From: Salinispora mooreana
Lineage (GTDB): Bacteria; Actinomycetota; Actinomycetes; Mycobacteriales; Micromonosporaceae
Assembly: GCF_000379065.1 (NCBI RefSeq)
Contig: NZ_KB900614.1
Location: 3,938,133-4,002,132, forward strand
Direction: 5' to 3'
DNA: 64,000 nucleotides
The notes beneath the pieces were generated by a model. That model was given only the letters and a program-made list of their open reading frames with translations, had not been told where the DNA came from and did not search any database. A program made the position numbers and the translations under genes. Of this stretch, positions 42,127-50,407 are shown piece by piece (the first letter of the stretch is position 1; each line of letters starts with the position of its first letter).

Positions 42127-42310
42127 TCCGACCGGTGCCCAGCGGTACTTCTTTACCTTGGTAGGTACCGCCGCCGGAGGGCAAAACGCCGCCGCGCCCC
42201 GCGGCCACGGGTGAGACTGCCCGGATAGACCTACCCGTGGTACCGGCGTTCCCGCCGGCCCGGGAGACCAGCGGACCCGACGGTCCGGCCGAGTGAGTAC
42301 GGAGGAGACC

Positions 42311-42898
42311 GTGACCGAGATCAGCACGCCCCGCGCTGACGAGTCCCAGGATGCCGAAGGGACGGAGACGACGGCGAAGGGCCAGACCGAGGCGGCCGAG
42401 GCCGAGGCCGACGGCACGGAGCAGCGGTCCACCGGCGAGGGCGATCTGTTCCGGCAGAGTGAGATCGCCGCCGACTACGTGGAGGGCCTGCTCGACATCC
42501 TCGACTACGACGGGGACATCGACGAGTTGGTCTCCGGTGGGCGTCCGGTCGTGGAGGTGGTTGGCGGCCGACTACAGAGCCTGGTTGGTCAGCGCGGTGC
42601 CACGCTGGAGGCGCTTCAGGAACTCACCCGGCTCGCTGTCTTCCGGCAGACCGGCACCCCCAGCCGACTGCTGCTCGACGTGGGCGGCTACCGGGCGGGC
42701 CGCCGTAAGGAGCTCGCGGCGGTGGCGAGGAACGCCGTCGAGAAGGTCAAGGAGCACGGCGAGTCGGTGCGGCTGGAGCCGATGTCCGCCTTCGAACGTA
42801 AGTGTGTGCACGACGTGGTCAACGCGATCGACGGCGTCGCGAGCGAGTCTGAGGGCGTCGAGCCGAGTCGGCGCATCATCGTTCGGCCGGCGGACTGA
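42311..42898 (+). CDS. Jag/KhpB RNA-binding protein (KH-R3H)
   Basis: This protein of 195 residues has an acidic N-terminal tail (about 1-45), a KH-like domain (VVEVVGGRLQSLVGQRGATL) and a C-terminal R3H domain (AFERKCVHDVVNAIDGVAS to SRRIIVRP). KhpB-type proteins bind RNA and affect cell length and division. I choose the GTG at 42311 because GGAGGAG lies three bases upstream; the frame extends six codons to a GTG at 42293. It lies between yidC and rsmG, which starts four bases after its stop. Confidence 0.93.
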   Translation: MTEISTPRADESQDAEGTETTAKGQTEAAEAEADGTEQRSTGEGDLFRQSEIAADYVEGLLDILDYDGDIDELVSGGRPVVEVVGGRLQSLVGQRGATLEALQELTRLAVFRQTGTPSRLLLDVGGYRAGRRKELAAVARNAVEKVKEHGESVRLEPMSAFERKCVHDVVNAIDGVASESEGVEPSRRIIVRPAD

Positions 42899-42902
42899 GC
42901 GG

Positions 42903-43715
42903 GTGACTCACGACGACACAGCGGCGCGCCTCGCGTCCGGCCCGGGTGGTACGCCGCCCGGGCCGTTCCCTGTCGGCGAGCGCCCCGTGCCGGGAGCGGT
43001 GGATGCCGCGCCGCCGCCGGAGTTGGCCGCCGCGGCCCGGGCGCTCTTCGGTGACCGGCTGGGCCTGGCTGTTGCGTACGCGGGCCTGTTGGTGACCGAC
43101 GGGGTGGTCCGGGGACTCATCGGCCCGCGAGAGGCACCGCGGATCTGGGACCGGCATCTGCTCAACTGCGCGGCGGTGGCAGAGCGGATTCCGTCGGGCG
43201 CGACGGTGCTTGACGTGGGTAGCGGTGCCGGACTGCCGGGCCTCGTGCTTGCTGTCGCTCGGCCGGATCTCTCGGTCACCCTGATCGAGCCGCTCGCCCG
43301 TCGCACCGCCTTCCTCGTCGAGGCGGTGACGCAGCTCGACCTGGCGGCCTCGGTCCAGGTTGTCCGGGGCCGGGCCGAGGAGATCGCTTCCGGTGGTGGC
43401 GGAGTCGAGCCGCTCACCGGCGATGTGGTGACTGCTCGGGCGGTGGCCCCGCTGGACCGGCTCGCCCGGTGGTGCCTTCCGCTGGCCGTGCCGGGCGGAC
43501 GGGTGGTGGCCCTCAAGGGCACGTCGGCCGCGGAGGAGGTCGCTGAGCATTCCGTCGTCGTGGACCGACTCGGTGGCGGCGTGCCGGAGGTGCACCATTG
43601 CGCTGTGGGCGTTGTCGAGCCACCGACGACGGTGATCGAGATTGTTCGGGAACGGGTGGTGGCACCGCCGCGACCCACGTCTGCGAAACGCTCTCGTGGT
43701 GGTCGGCGGCGCTGA
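42903..43715 (+). CDS. rsmG: 16S rRNA (guanine527-N7)-methyltransferase RsmG
   Basis: This 270-residue SAM-dependent methyltransferase modifies G527 of 16S rRNA; loss gives low-level streptomycin resistance. The SAM motif is VLDVGSGAGLPGLVLAV, preceded by RIWDRHLLNCAAVAERIP. An N-terminal Pro-rich extension (about 1-40) and a basic tail flank the core. GTG at 42903 follows the jag stop closely; the open frame upstream is shadow sequence. A 327-bp gap with short tandem repeats separates it from parA. Confidence 0.95.
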   Translation: MTHDDTAARLASGPGGTPPGPFPVGERPVPGAVDAAPPPELAAAARALFGDRLGLAVAYAGLLVTDGVVRGLIGPREAPRIWDRHLLNCAAVAERIPSGATVLDVGSGAGLPGLVLAVARPDLSVTLIEPLARRTAFLVEAVTQLDLAASVQVVRGRAEEIASGGGGVEPLTGDVVTARAVAPLDRLARWCLPLAVPGGRVVALKGTSAAEEVAEHSVVVDRLGGGVPEVHHCAVGVVEPPTTVIEIVRERVVAPPRPTSAKRSRGGRRR

Positions 43716-44042
43716 GTCGGCGGGACCATGTGATCACCGTTGACCGTTGACCGTTGACCGTTGACCGCTCAGCGGTCTGCCGGAATTCGGCGGATCCGGC
43801 TTGCCGGAGCGGTAACTGCCTCGTTGAACAGGTACGGGTGGTAGGCGGAGCACGAAGCCCGACGTGGACCGACCGCGCCCGACCCCCGTAGGCTGGCCGC
43901 GCGTCGATATTGTGAAGCGGGCGGCGCCGGGTGCTCACCGGGATTCCGACCGCTTCCAACGGGCCGCACGCTCGGGTGTGACGACCCGAGCGACCCGTTG
44001 ACAGGATGCGGACCGACCATCCGAAGCGGGCAGGGATGACAG
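43716..44042 (+). other. rsmG-parA gap with 7-bp tandem repeat
   Basis: This 327-bp gap has four perfect copies of GTTGACC at 43739-43766, just after rsmG. No gene is convincing. The parA promoter must lie in the right half; no clear box pair is seen. An AGGGATGACA ribosome-like stretch precedes the parA GTG. Confidence 0.5.
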
Positions 44043-45344
44043 GTGCATGACGACGGCAGGTACGACGATCCGCGCGTGACCGGGTCAACGGGCGACCTGG
44101 TTTCACGTGAAACCGACGATCCCGGTTGGGTCCCCCCCAGCCTCTCCGTCAGCCCGCCTTCCCGAGTGCCGCAGGACGACACCTTCCGGCGAGCGGCGCC
44201 AATTCCGGGACCCACCCGCCTATCGTCGCCGGAAGTACCGTTGAGCCGGAGCGCCGGGGAGAGCCCCCGGGCCGGCGATCCCCGGGCGGCCGAGCAGGCC
44301 GCGTCGGTACGGGGGAAGGCAGCCACGTCGGCACGCATCGAGGTGGCTGTGCCGCAGCAGGCAATGCCGGGACGGCCGGCCGAACCGACCAAGGCTCCGA
44401 ACCTGCCCTCCGGGCAGGACGGGGTTGATGACACGTACGTTTCACGTGAAACACCGACGCGCGAAGAGGATGACCCACCGTTGGCGATGGAAGCTATGCG
44501 CGCCGTGCAGATCCTGAACCCGAGCGGCGAGGTGACGATGCCTCGCCCAGAACGGACCCGGGTCATGTGCGTCGCGAACCAGAAGGGCGGCGTTGGAAAG
44601 ACCACCACGACGGTGAACCTGGCAGTGGCGCTAGCACTGCACGGGAACCGAGTGCTGGTGGTCGACCTCGATCCGCAGGGCAACGCGTCTACCGGACTCA
44701 ACGTCCCACACCACACCGGGGTGCCGGACGTGTACGACTGCCTGATCAACGGCCTGCCCCTGGAGGATGTGGCCCAGCCGGTCGAGGGAATCCCCAGTCT
44801 GTGGTGCGTACCCGCGACAATTGACCTGGCCGGAGCCGAGATTGAACTGGTCTCTGTGGTTGCCCGGGAGTCGCGGCTGGCCCGCGCCATCACCGGCTAC
44901 CCGGGTCACTTCGACTACGTCCTCATCGACTGCCCGCCGTCGCTTGGTCTGCTCACGGTGAACGCGTTGGTTGCTGCGGAGGAGGTACTCATCCCAATCC
45001 AGTGTGAGTACTACGCGCTGGAGGGGTTGAACCAACTCATCAACAACATCAACCTCGTCCGGCAGCACCTCAACCCCCGGCTGGACGTCTCCACCATCCT
45101 GCTCACGATGTACGACCGACGTACGCGGCTGGCGGACGCGGTGGAGCAGGATGTGCGTAACCACTTTGGGAACAAGGTGCTCCAGGCAGTCATCCCCCGT
45201 AACGTCCGGGTATCCGAGGCACCTAGCTACGGCCAATCTGTGATGACCTACGATCCCGGGTCACGGGGGGCGACGAGTTACTTCGAGGCCGCCCAGGAGA
45301 TCGCCGAGCGGGGTATCAAGGCCGAGGTAAGCCGCAATGCATAG
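44043..45344 (+). CDS. parA: Chromosome-partitioning ATPase ParA
   Basis: This 433-residue ParA/Soj ATPase drives origin segregation with ParB. The deviant Walker A motif KGGVGKTTTTV begins at Lys181, with VVDLDPQGNAS and YVLIDCPPSLG following. About 170 residues of disordered sequence precede the ATPase fold, far longer than in most chromosomal ParA. Two parS sites lie inside this extension (44099-44114 and 44438-44453), each read as VSRET. If the true start were the ATG near 44487 both would be non-coding; no ribosome site supports that. parB follows after 27 bp. Confidence 0.95.
   Translation: MHDDGRYDDPRVTGSTGDLVSRETDDPGWVPPSLSVSPPSRVPQDDTFRRAAPIPGPTRLSSPEVPLSRSAGESPRAGDPRAAEQAASVRGKAATSARIEVAVPQQAMPGRPAEPTKAPNLPSGQDGVDDTYVSRETPTREEDDPPLAMEAMRAVQILNPSGEVTMPRPERTRVMCVANQKGGVGKTTTTVNLAVALALHGNRVLVVDLDPQGNASTGLNVPHHTGVPDVYDCLINGLPLEDVAQPVEGIPSLWCVPATIDLAGAEIELVSVVARESRLARAITGYPGHFDYVLIDCPPSLGLLTVNALVAAEEVLIPIQCEYYALEGLNQLINNINLVRQHLNPRLDVSTILLTMYDRRTRLADAVEQDVRNHFGNKVLQAVIPRNVRVSEAPSYGQSVMTYDPGSRGATSYFEAAQEIAERGIKAEVSRNA
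44099..44114. other. parS site 1 inside parA
   Basis: GGTTTCACGTGAAACC is the 14-bp parS core GTTTCACGTGAAAC with symmetric G/C ends. It lies at codons about 20-24 of parA. Confidence 0.88.
44438..44453. other. parS site 2 inside parA
   Basis: CGTTTCACGTGAAACA matches the parS consensus except at the first base. It lies in codons about 133-137 of parA, 339 bp from site 1. Confidence 0.88.
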
Positions 45345-45371
45345 CGCGGACAGGCCACGGGGAGGCCAGGC

Positions 45372-46364
45372 ATGAAGAATCGTCCCAAGGGTGGACTCGG
45401 CCGAGGGCTGGGCGCCCTCATTCCTACCGAGGCGGCGGTGCCCAGTGGGCCCGCCCCATTCGTCGGTAGCCCAGCGGTGACACCGACCGCTGGCCTGCCG
45501 GCGGTGAGTACGCCGCCACCCGCGTCCGAGTCACTCAGCCCGGTCCCGGGTGCTCGCTTTGCCGAGATACCGGTCGACGCGATCGTCCCCAACCCGAAGC
45601 AGCCGCGGCAGGTCTTCGACGAGGACGCCCTGGAGGAGCTGAAGGTCTCTATCGAGGAAGTCGGCTTCCTCCAGCCGATCGTTGTCCGCCAGCTCGACGA
45701 CGAGAAGTTTGAACTCGTCATGGGTGAGCGCCGCTGGCGGGCCGCACAGGCAGTTGGTCGGAGCGCCATTCCGGCGATCGTGCGGGACACCCGGGACGAT
45801 TCGATGCTTCGGGACGCGTTGCTGGAGAACATCCACCGCGCCAACCTGAACCCGCTGGAAGAGGCGGCGGCGTACCAGCAACTGTTGGATGAGTTCGGTG
45901 CCACCCACGAGGAGCTGGCCCGCCGGATCGGCCGGAGCCGCCCGCAGATCTCCAACACAATCCGGCTACTCAACCTCCCTGCCCAGGTCCAGCGCCGCGT
46001 CGCCGCTGGAGTGCTCTCTGCTGGCCATGCCCGAGCGTTGTTGAGCCTGGACGATCCGGATGCGCAGGAGCGGCTTGCCCAACGGATCGTCGCCGAGGGA
46101 CTGTCGGTACGGGCAACCGAGGAGGTGGTGGCACTCTCGCTCACCGATGACACCAGTGAGAAGGAGGCGCCGAAGCGTCGGCCGAAGCCGCATGCGCCAG
46201 CACTGACCGATCTCGCCGATCGACTCTCCGACCGCTTCGACACCAGAGTCAAGGTCGACATCGGCCGGAGCAAAGGAAAGATCACGATCGAGTTCGGCAG
46301 TGTGGACGACCTGGAGCGGATCGTCGACATCATCGGGGTCGACCGGGAGCAGCCCGAGGACTGA
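45372..46364 (+). CDS. parB: Chromosome-partitioning protein ParB
   Basis: This 330-residue ParB/Spo0J CTPase binds parS and spreads as a clamp. The N-terminal CTP-binding domain shows IVPNPKQPRQVFDEDALEEL and the GERRWRAAQ motif; the next part has LLENIHRANLNPLEEAAAYQ; the HTH is LARRIGRSRPQISNTIRLL; the C-terminal dimer domain ends in DRFDTRVKVDIGRSKGKITI. GGAGG precedes the ATG. A 30-bp palindromic parS lies 28 bp past the stop. Confidence 0.96.
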   Translation: MKNRPKGGLGRGLGALIPTEAAVPSGPAPFVGSPAVTPTAGLPAVSTPPPASESLSPVPGARFAEIPVDAIVPNPKQPRQVFDEDALEELKVSIEEVGFLQPIVVRQLDDEKFELVMGERRWRAAQAVGRSAIPAIVRDTRDDSMLRDALLENIHRANLNPLEEAAAYQQLLDEFGATHEELARRIGRSRPQISNTIRLLNLPAQVQRRVAAGVLSAGHARALLSLDDPDAQERLAQRIVAEGLSVRATEEVVALSLTDDTSEKEAPKRRPKPHAPALTDLADRLSDRFDTRVKVDIGRSKGKITIEFGSVDDLERIVDIIGVDREQPED

Positions 46365-46392
46365 CCGAAGGCCCTCCTCCCGCCGTAGAGCG

Positions 46393-46422
46393 CCGCCCCT
46401 GTTTCACGTGAAACAGGGGCGG
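46393..46422. other. parS site 3 in a 30-bp perfect palindrome
   Basis: The consensus TGTTTCACGTGAAACA (46400-46415) is embedded in a perfect 30-bp palindrome with CCGCCCC and GGGGCGG flanks. As RNA it would form a strong hairpin just after parB, so it may serve as terminator too. Confidence 0.93.
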
Positions 46423-46432
46423 TTGTCGTTCG

Positions 46433-46536
46433 GCTTGGGAGCTTGGGAGCTTGGGAGCTTGGGAGCTTGGGAGCTTGGGAGCTTGGGAGCTTGGGAGCTT
46501 GGGAGCTTGGGAGCTTGGGAGCTTGGGAGCTTGGGA
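46433..46536. repeat. 13-copy octanucleotide tandem repeat GCTTGGGA
   Basis: Thirteen perfect head-to-tail copies of GCTTGGGA run from 46433 to 46536, ending in a partial unit. It lies 11 bp from parS site 3. The purity suggests recent slippage and strain-to-strain length variation. ORFs across it (LGAWELGS on one strand, SQAPKLPS on the other) are artefacts. Confidence 0.97.
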
Positions 46537-46804
46537 GCTAACCCGCTCGGCCAACCGGCCCGCTTGACCCCGAGCCCACTCGGCCCAACCGGCCGACCGC
46601 TCGCCACGTGCCCGCTTGCCTGCTCACTCGGACCTGCCGGCTCCTTGGCCCGGTCCTCAACTGCGGTGGCTCACTCGGATCGACCTGGCGAGTGACTTCC
46701 TCGGTACCCAGTGTTGGCCCCGCGATCGGATGATCGGCCCACCAGCGCCCCGCGAATCTGACCGTCGACACAGGATCGGTGCAGTAGAAGCCTCGTCCCC
46801 AACG

Positions 46805-46916
46805 TTATCCACAGCAGTTGTCCACAGGTGGCGCTGTTTCACGTGAAACAGCGCCTCAACCTCCGTGTTGACCTGTGGAAGATGGCTGTGGATAACCTCA
46901 GGCCTCCTGTGGATAA
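46805..46916. promoter_or_regulatory. Four-box DnaA cluster around parS site 4
   Basis: Perfect boxes are TTATCCACA (46805-46813), TTGTCCACA (46818-46826), TGTGGATAA (46887-46895) and TGTGGATAA (46908-46916). The outer pairs point toward each other with a parS site between them. A weak TGTGGAAGA lies at about 46874. Confidence 0.8.
46830..46855. other. parS site 4 in a 26-bp perfect palindrome
   Basis: The consensus TGTTTCACGTGAAACA (46835-46850) is extended by GGCGC and GCGCC into a 26-bp palindrome. It is flanked on both sides by DnaA boxes. Confidence 0.93.
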
Positions 46917-47013
46917 CTTGCTGAGTGGTGGATGGGTGGCGGCGGGCAGGTCTGGCGAATCGGGGGTCGAAGGAGGTGGGGACAGCAGTCCCGGAAACAG
47001 TTAGGGTCACCTC

Positions 47014-47715
47014 GTGCCCGACACCCCTCCCGCAGTGCCGAACTTCACCCAATGGCCCTCCTTCCCCTTCGAGGGCGATCTCCGCGTCAGACAACTCGAT
47101 GATCCGGTCGCGACCGAGCCGCACCGTCACGGCGAAGGCGGCCGGGAATGCATCGCGTGCGACGCCCCCGATGAGGCGTACATCTGGGCCGACGAGCGGT
47201 GGCGGGTACGTGCGATGGATAGACCTACCGGGCTTCCGGTGGTGTTGATCCTTGAATCCCGTTCCCACTTGGATCTGGGTGACCTACCGAATCTGCTCGC
47301 GGCCGAACTCGGCGTGCTGACGGTCCGGCTGGAACGCGCCATCCGGTCTCTCGACGGCGTGTCCCGGGTGCATGTGAATCGCTGGGGCGACGGATCAGCG
47401 CACCTGCACCTCTGGTTCCTCGCCCGGCCGTACGGTCGGCTCCAGCTTCGGGGCACCTTCCTGCCCCTGTGGGATTCGATCCTGCCGCCGATCCCCGAGC
47501 CGACCTGGCGGGAGAATCTAGCCCTCGTCGCTGCGTGGTTGGCGGACTTCGGTGGACGTCAACTCGCCGAACCGACTCGAATCCGGTGGCAGGCACCGGC
47601 CAGTTTCGGTGCGGTAGAGGCCGCGGAGCACGCGGAGAGCGCGGAGCACGCGGAGACTGCCAAGGAGACGGAGAGCGCTGAGCCGGCTCGAACGAAGGAA
47701 ACTCGGCTTTCGTGA
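47014..47715 (+). CDS. HIT-like domain protein
   Basis: This 233-residue protein contains a HIT-like nucleotide-binding fold: RECIACDAPDEAYIWADERW near 45-65 and a histidine motif GDGSAHLHLWFLARP near 130. The CxxC pair and WADE segment recall GalT/HIT hydrolases, which act on nucleotide phosphate bonds. The last 25 residues are Ala/Glu/Ser repeats (AEHAES, AEHAET) likely to be disordered. The GTG start has TAGGGT six bases upstream. It stands alone between the parS region and the ddl-family gene. The substrate is unknown. Confidence 0.75.
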   Translation: MPDTPPAVPNFTQWPSFPFEGDLRVRQLDDPVATEPHRHGEGGRECIACDAPDEAYIWADERWRVRAMDRPTGLPVVLILESRSHLDLGDLPNLLAAELGVLTVRLERAIRSLDGVSRVHVNRWGDGSAHLHLWFLARPYGRLQLRGTFLPLWDSILPPIPEPTWRENLALVAAWLADFGGRQLAEPTRIRWQAPASFGAVEAAEHAESAEHAETAKETESAEPARTKETRLS

Positions 47716-47976
47716 CCTGGTAGCAGCGCGCGGCAGATAGGGGCGGCCCGGTGGAGCGCGGCGATGCGGCGGTGACGCTGACGTTCCGGCGGGCGGCGAG
47801 GGAGCCCCGGGCAACGCCGAGAGCGAAGCCGCGCCCGGTGGTGCAGCCGAAGACCCCGCAGGCCGCACCGACTCGGGTCCGCTGGAGACGGTGGGTGACG
47901 TTCCCCGCCGCAGACATCAGCGCCGAAGGCGGCCCCGTCCTGACGCTGGCGCCGACTACGACCGCGCTTCGCCGGC

Positions 47977-48957
47977 TCAGGCTGCCCGGGAGGCAGCTTG
48001 GGAAACCAGGGTCCCGATCATCCGACCGAAGTCGAGACCGGCAGCCTGGGCCGCGAGCGGTAGCAGTGAGGTCTCCGTCATGCCGGGTGCGACGTTCACC
48101 CCGAGTACGTGCGGCTGATCATCGGCATCAACGATCAGGTCGACCCGGCTGAGGTCGCGTAACCCGAGCGCGGTGTGGGCGGCGACGGCGAGCTCGGCGA
48201 CCGCCTCGGCCACCTCGGTGGTCAGCCGGGCCGGTGTGTGCCACGTGGTGTGGCCGGCCGTGTACCGGGCGGCGTAGTCGTATACCCCGTTCCGGGGCAC
48301 GATCTCCACCGCCGGCAGAGCCTGCGGTCCCTGCCCGAGGTCGACCACGGATACCGCCACGTCTGTCCCGGCTAGGTAGCGTTCGACGAGGGCGGTGGAG
48401 TCGTACGCGAAACAACCGACCATCGCGGCCGGCAGTGCGGCGCTGTCCCGGACCACGGCGGCGCCCAAGCCCGAGCCGCCCTGCGCGGGCTTCACCATCA
48501 GCGGGAGGCCCAGCCGGTCGGCGATGCGGTCCAGCACCGCTACCGCACCAAGTTCGGAGAATCGGTCATGGGGTAGGGCCACCCATTCCGGGGTGGGGAT
48601 GTGGGCTTCTCGCAGCACGGTCTTGGCCGAGGGTTTGTCCCAGGCACGGCGGGACGCACGCGCATCGCAGCCGACGTATGGGACGTCGCAGAGGTCCAGC
48701 ACACCCCGGAGCGACCCGTCCTCGCCGGTGGCGCCGTGCAGCGCGATGACCACTGCGTCCGGCGGATCGGCGATGAGCGTCGGCAGGAGGGCGACATCCG
48801 CGTCGCGCAGCTCCGCCTCCACGCCCACCGCGCGTAGCGCGTCGAGGACCCGACGGCCGGATCGCAGCGAGACGTCCCGTTCATAGGAGAGCCCGCCGGC
48901 GAGTACCAGCACGCGCAGGTCGGTCAGAACAGCGGGGTCGGCAGCGGTCTTACCCAT
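47977..48957 (-). CDS. D-alanine--D-alanine ligase family ATP-grasp protein
   Basis: This 326-residue ATP-grasp enzyme belongs to the D-Ala-D-Ala ligase family, which makes the dipeptide end of peptidoglycan. Seen are VLAGGLSYERDVSLRSGRRV, ALHGATGEDGSLRGVLDLCD, MVKPAQGGSGLGAAVV and the C-terminal metal site DLIVDADDQPHVLGVN. The last normally reads EVNTxPG in Ddl; here it is GVNVAPGMTETS, so one metal-ligand Glu appears replaced by Gly, and activity may differ. It starts seven bases after the aminotransferase stop and shares its transcript. Start is ATG 48957, or TTG two codons earlier. Confidence 0.85.
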   Translation of the reverse strand: MGKTAADPAVLTDLRVLVLAGGLSYERDVSLRSGRRVLDALRAVGVEAELRDADVALLPTLIADPPDAVVIALHGATGEDGSLRGVLDLCDVPYVGCDARASRRAWDKPSAKTVLREAHIPTPEWVALPHDRFSELGAVAVLDRIADRLGLPLMVKPAQGGSGLGAAVVRDSAALPAAMVGCFAYDSTALVERYLAGTDVAVSVVDLGQGPQALPAVEIVPRNGVYDYAARYTAGHTTWHTPARLTTEVAEAVAELAVAAHTALGLRDLSRVDLIVDADDQPHVLGVNVAPGMTETSLLPLAAQAAGLDFGRMIGTLVSQAASRAA

Positions 48958-48964
48958 GCCCAAA

Positions 48965-50278
48965 TCATGCCAAGTCTGGTCCGGGTGTGTCCGAACCGGC
49001 CCGCCCTCGACGAGAGCCGGGAGAGCCGACGGCGCCGAAGACCCGACGCATGGCGATGTCCTGCTCCATCACACCGGAGAGGCGCCGCACGCCCTCCCGG
49101 ATCCGCTCGGGCGGCGGGAAGGAGAAGTTGAGGCGCATCGCATCGGTGCCGGTGCCGTCGGCGTAGAAGCCAGTGCCCGGCACGTACGCCACCCGGGCGG
49201 CGATGGCGCGGGGCATCATCGCCTTCGAGTCCAGCCCGTCCGGCAGCGTGGCCCAGACGAAGAGGCCGCCTCCAGGCCGGGTCCACGCCGTACCGGCCGG
49301 CATCAGGTCCGCCATGGCCGCGAGGAGCGCGTCCCGCCGCTCCCGGTAGACCTCCCGGTAGACCTTGAGCTGCTCCCGCCACGGCATCGTGCCGAGGTAG
49401 GTGGCCACGGCCGCCTGAGCGAAACCGCTGGGGCAAAGGATCTGTGCCTCACTGGCGATGACGAGTTTGTCCCGCACCGCGTGCGGGGCGAGGATCCAAC
49501 CGACCCGCAGCCCCGGCGCGAAGGTCTTCGAGAACGTGCTGAGGTAGAAGACGCCATCGCGGCGGCGAGCGCGCAGCGGTGCCGGGGCATCGCCCTCGAA
49601 GCCGAGTTGCCCGTACGGGTCGTCCTCCACCACCAGCAGGCCGGCGCGTTCGCAGATGTCGAGGATCCGTTCCCGCCGCTGCTCGGTCAGCGTCACGCCG
49701 GTCGGATTCTGGTACGTGGGGATGGTGTAGAGGAACTTGATCCGGCGCCCGGCGCGCGCCTGATCAGCGATGGCCGTCTCCAGGGCCTCGGGGACCAGCC
49801 CGTCGTTGTCCATCGGCACGTGTACGACCTGCGCCTGGGCGGCTTGGAAGACCCCGAGCGCCCCGACATAGGTCGGACCTTCGGCGAGCACGACATCGCC
49901 GGGGTCGAGGAAGAGGCGCGCGACCAGGTCCAGCGCCTGCTGGCCGCCGACGGTGACGACGACGTCGTCGGGGGAGGCACCGCAGGCGGCGTCGATGCCG
50001 GAGAACGACATCACCTCACAGATCCGCTCCCGTAGCTCCGGGGTGCCCTGGCCGATGCCGTACTGGAGGGTGGTGCTGCCGTGGTCGGCACCGAGCCGGC
50101 CGAGCATCTCGCCGACCGCGTCCAGGGGGAGAGCAGCGACGTACGGCGCACCTCCGGCGAGCGAGACCACCTCCGGCCGGTTGGCCACCGCGAAGAGCGC
50201 CCGGATCTCCGAGGCGGTCATGCCTCGGACCCGTCGGGCGTAGCGGTCGGTGTAATCGTCGAGCGTCGTGCCGGTCAT
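48965..50278 (-). CDS. PLP-dependent aminotransferase, class I/II (LysN-like)
   Basis: This 437-residue fold-type I aminotransferase resembles 2-aminoadipate and valine-pyruvate aminotransferases. The region SLAGGAPYVAALPLD, the PLP-contact TYQNPTGVTLTEQRR, VVEDDPYGQLGF and the catalytic lysine in LSTFSKTFAPGLRVGW are all present. Start is ATG 50278. The ddl-family gene follows at once, which suggests amino-acid supply for the wall, although the true substrate is not shown. About 25 residues at the C-terminus are unusually Gly/Arg-rich. Confidence 0.9.
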   Translation of the reverse strand: MTGTTLDDYTDRYARRVRGMTASEIRALFAVANRPEVVSLAGGAPYVAALPLDAVGEMLGRLGADHGSTTLQYGIGQGTPELRERICEVMSFSGIDAACGASPDDVVVTVGGQQALDLVARLFLDPGDVVLAEGPTYVGALGVFQAAQAQVVHVPMDNDGLVPEALETAIADQARAGRRIKFLYTIPTYQNPTGVTLTEQRRERILDICERAGLLVVEDDPYGQLGFEGDAPAPLRARRRDGVFYLSTFSKTFAPGLRVGWILAPHAVRDKLVIASEAQILCPSGFAQAAVATYLGTMPWREQLKVYREVYRERRDALLAAMADLMPAGTAWTRPGGGLFVWATLPDGLDSKAMMPRAIAARVAYVPGTGFYADGTGTDAMRLNFSFPPPERIREGVRRLSGVMEQDIAMRRVFGAVGSPGSRRGRAGSDTPGPDLA

Positions 50279-50407
50279 GTTCCGCTGTCACCTGCCCGGT
50301 GGTCGTTTCGCGTATCCCTTCCCGTGGTGTCCGGATCCGGCGTACGATCGTTGGTCGGGGACACCGAAGGGGCGGTCTACCTCCGAGCCTACTGTGGGGA
50401 TGCGCTG

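Larger units (their letters stand above)
46365..47013. other. Non-coding parS / repeat / DnaA-box segment
   Basis: This 649-bp gap downstream of parB has no credible gene. In order it carries parS site 3, a 13-copy octamer repeat, a DnaA-box pair, parS site 4 and another DnaA-box pair, then the leaderless promoter of the HIT-like gene (TAGGGT at 47002-47007, six bases before its GTG). Confidence 0.75.

Noticed and set aside
46330..46607. ORFs across the octamer array encoding SQAPKLPS or LGAWELGS repeats
   Set aside because: They are translation artefacts of a non-coding GCTTGGGA tandem repeat and lack ribosome sites and homology.
47751..48152. Possible small gene after the HIT-like gene
   Set aside because: It overlaps the ddl-family gene antisense, is Arg/Pro-rich and has no ribosome site; treated as intergenic.
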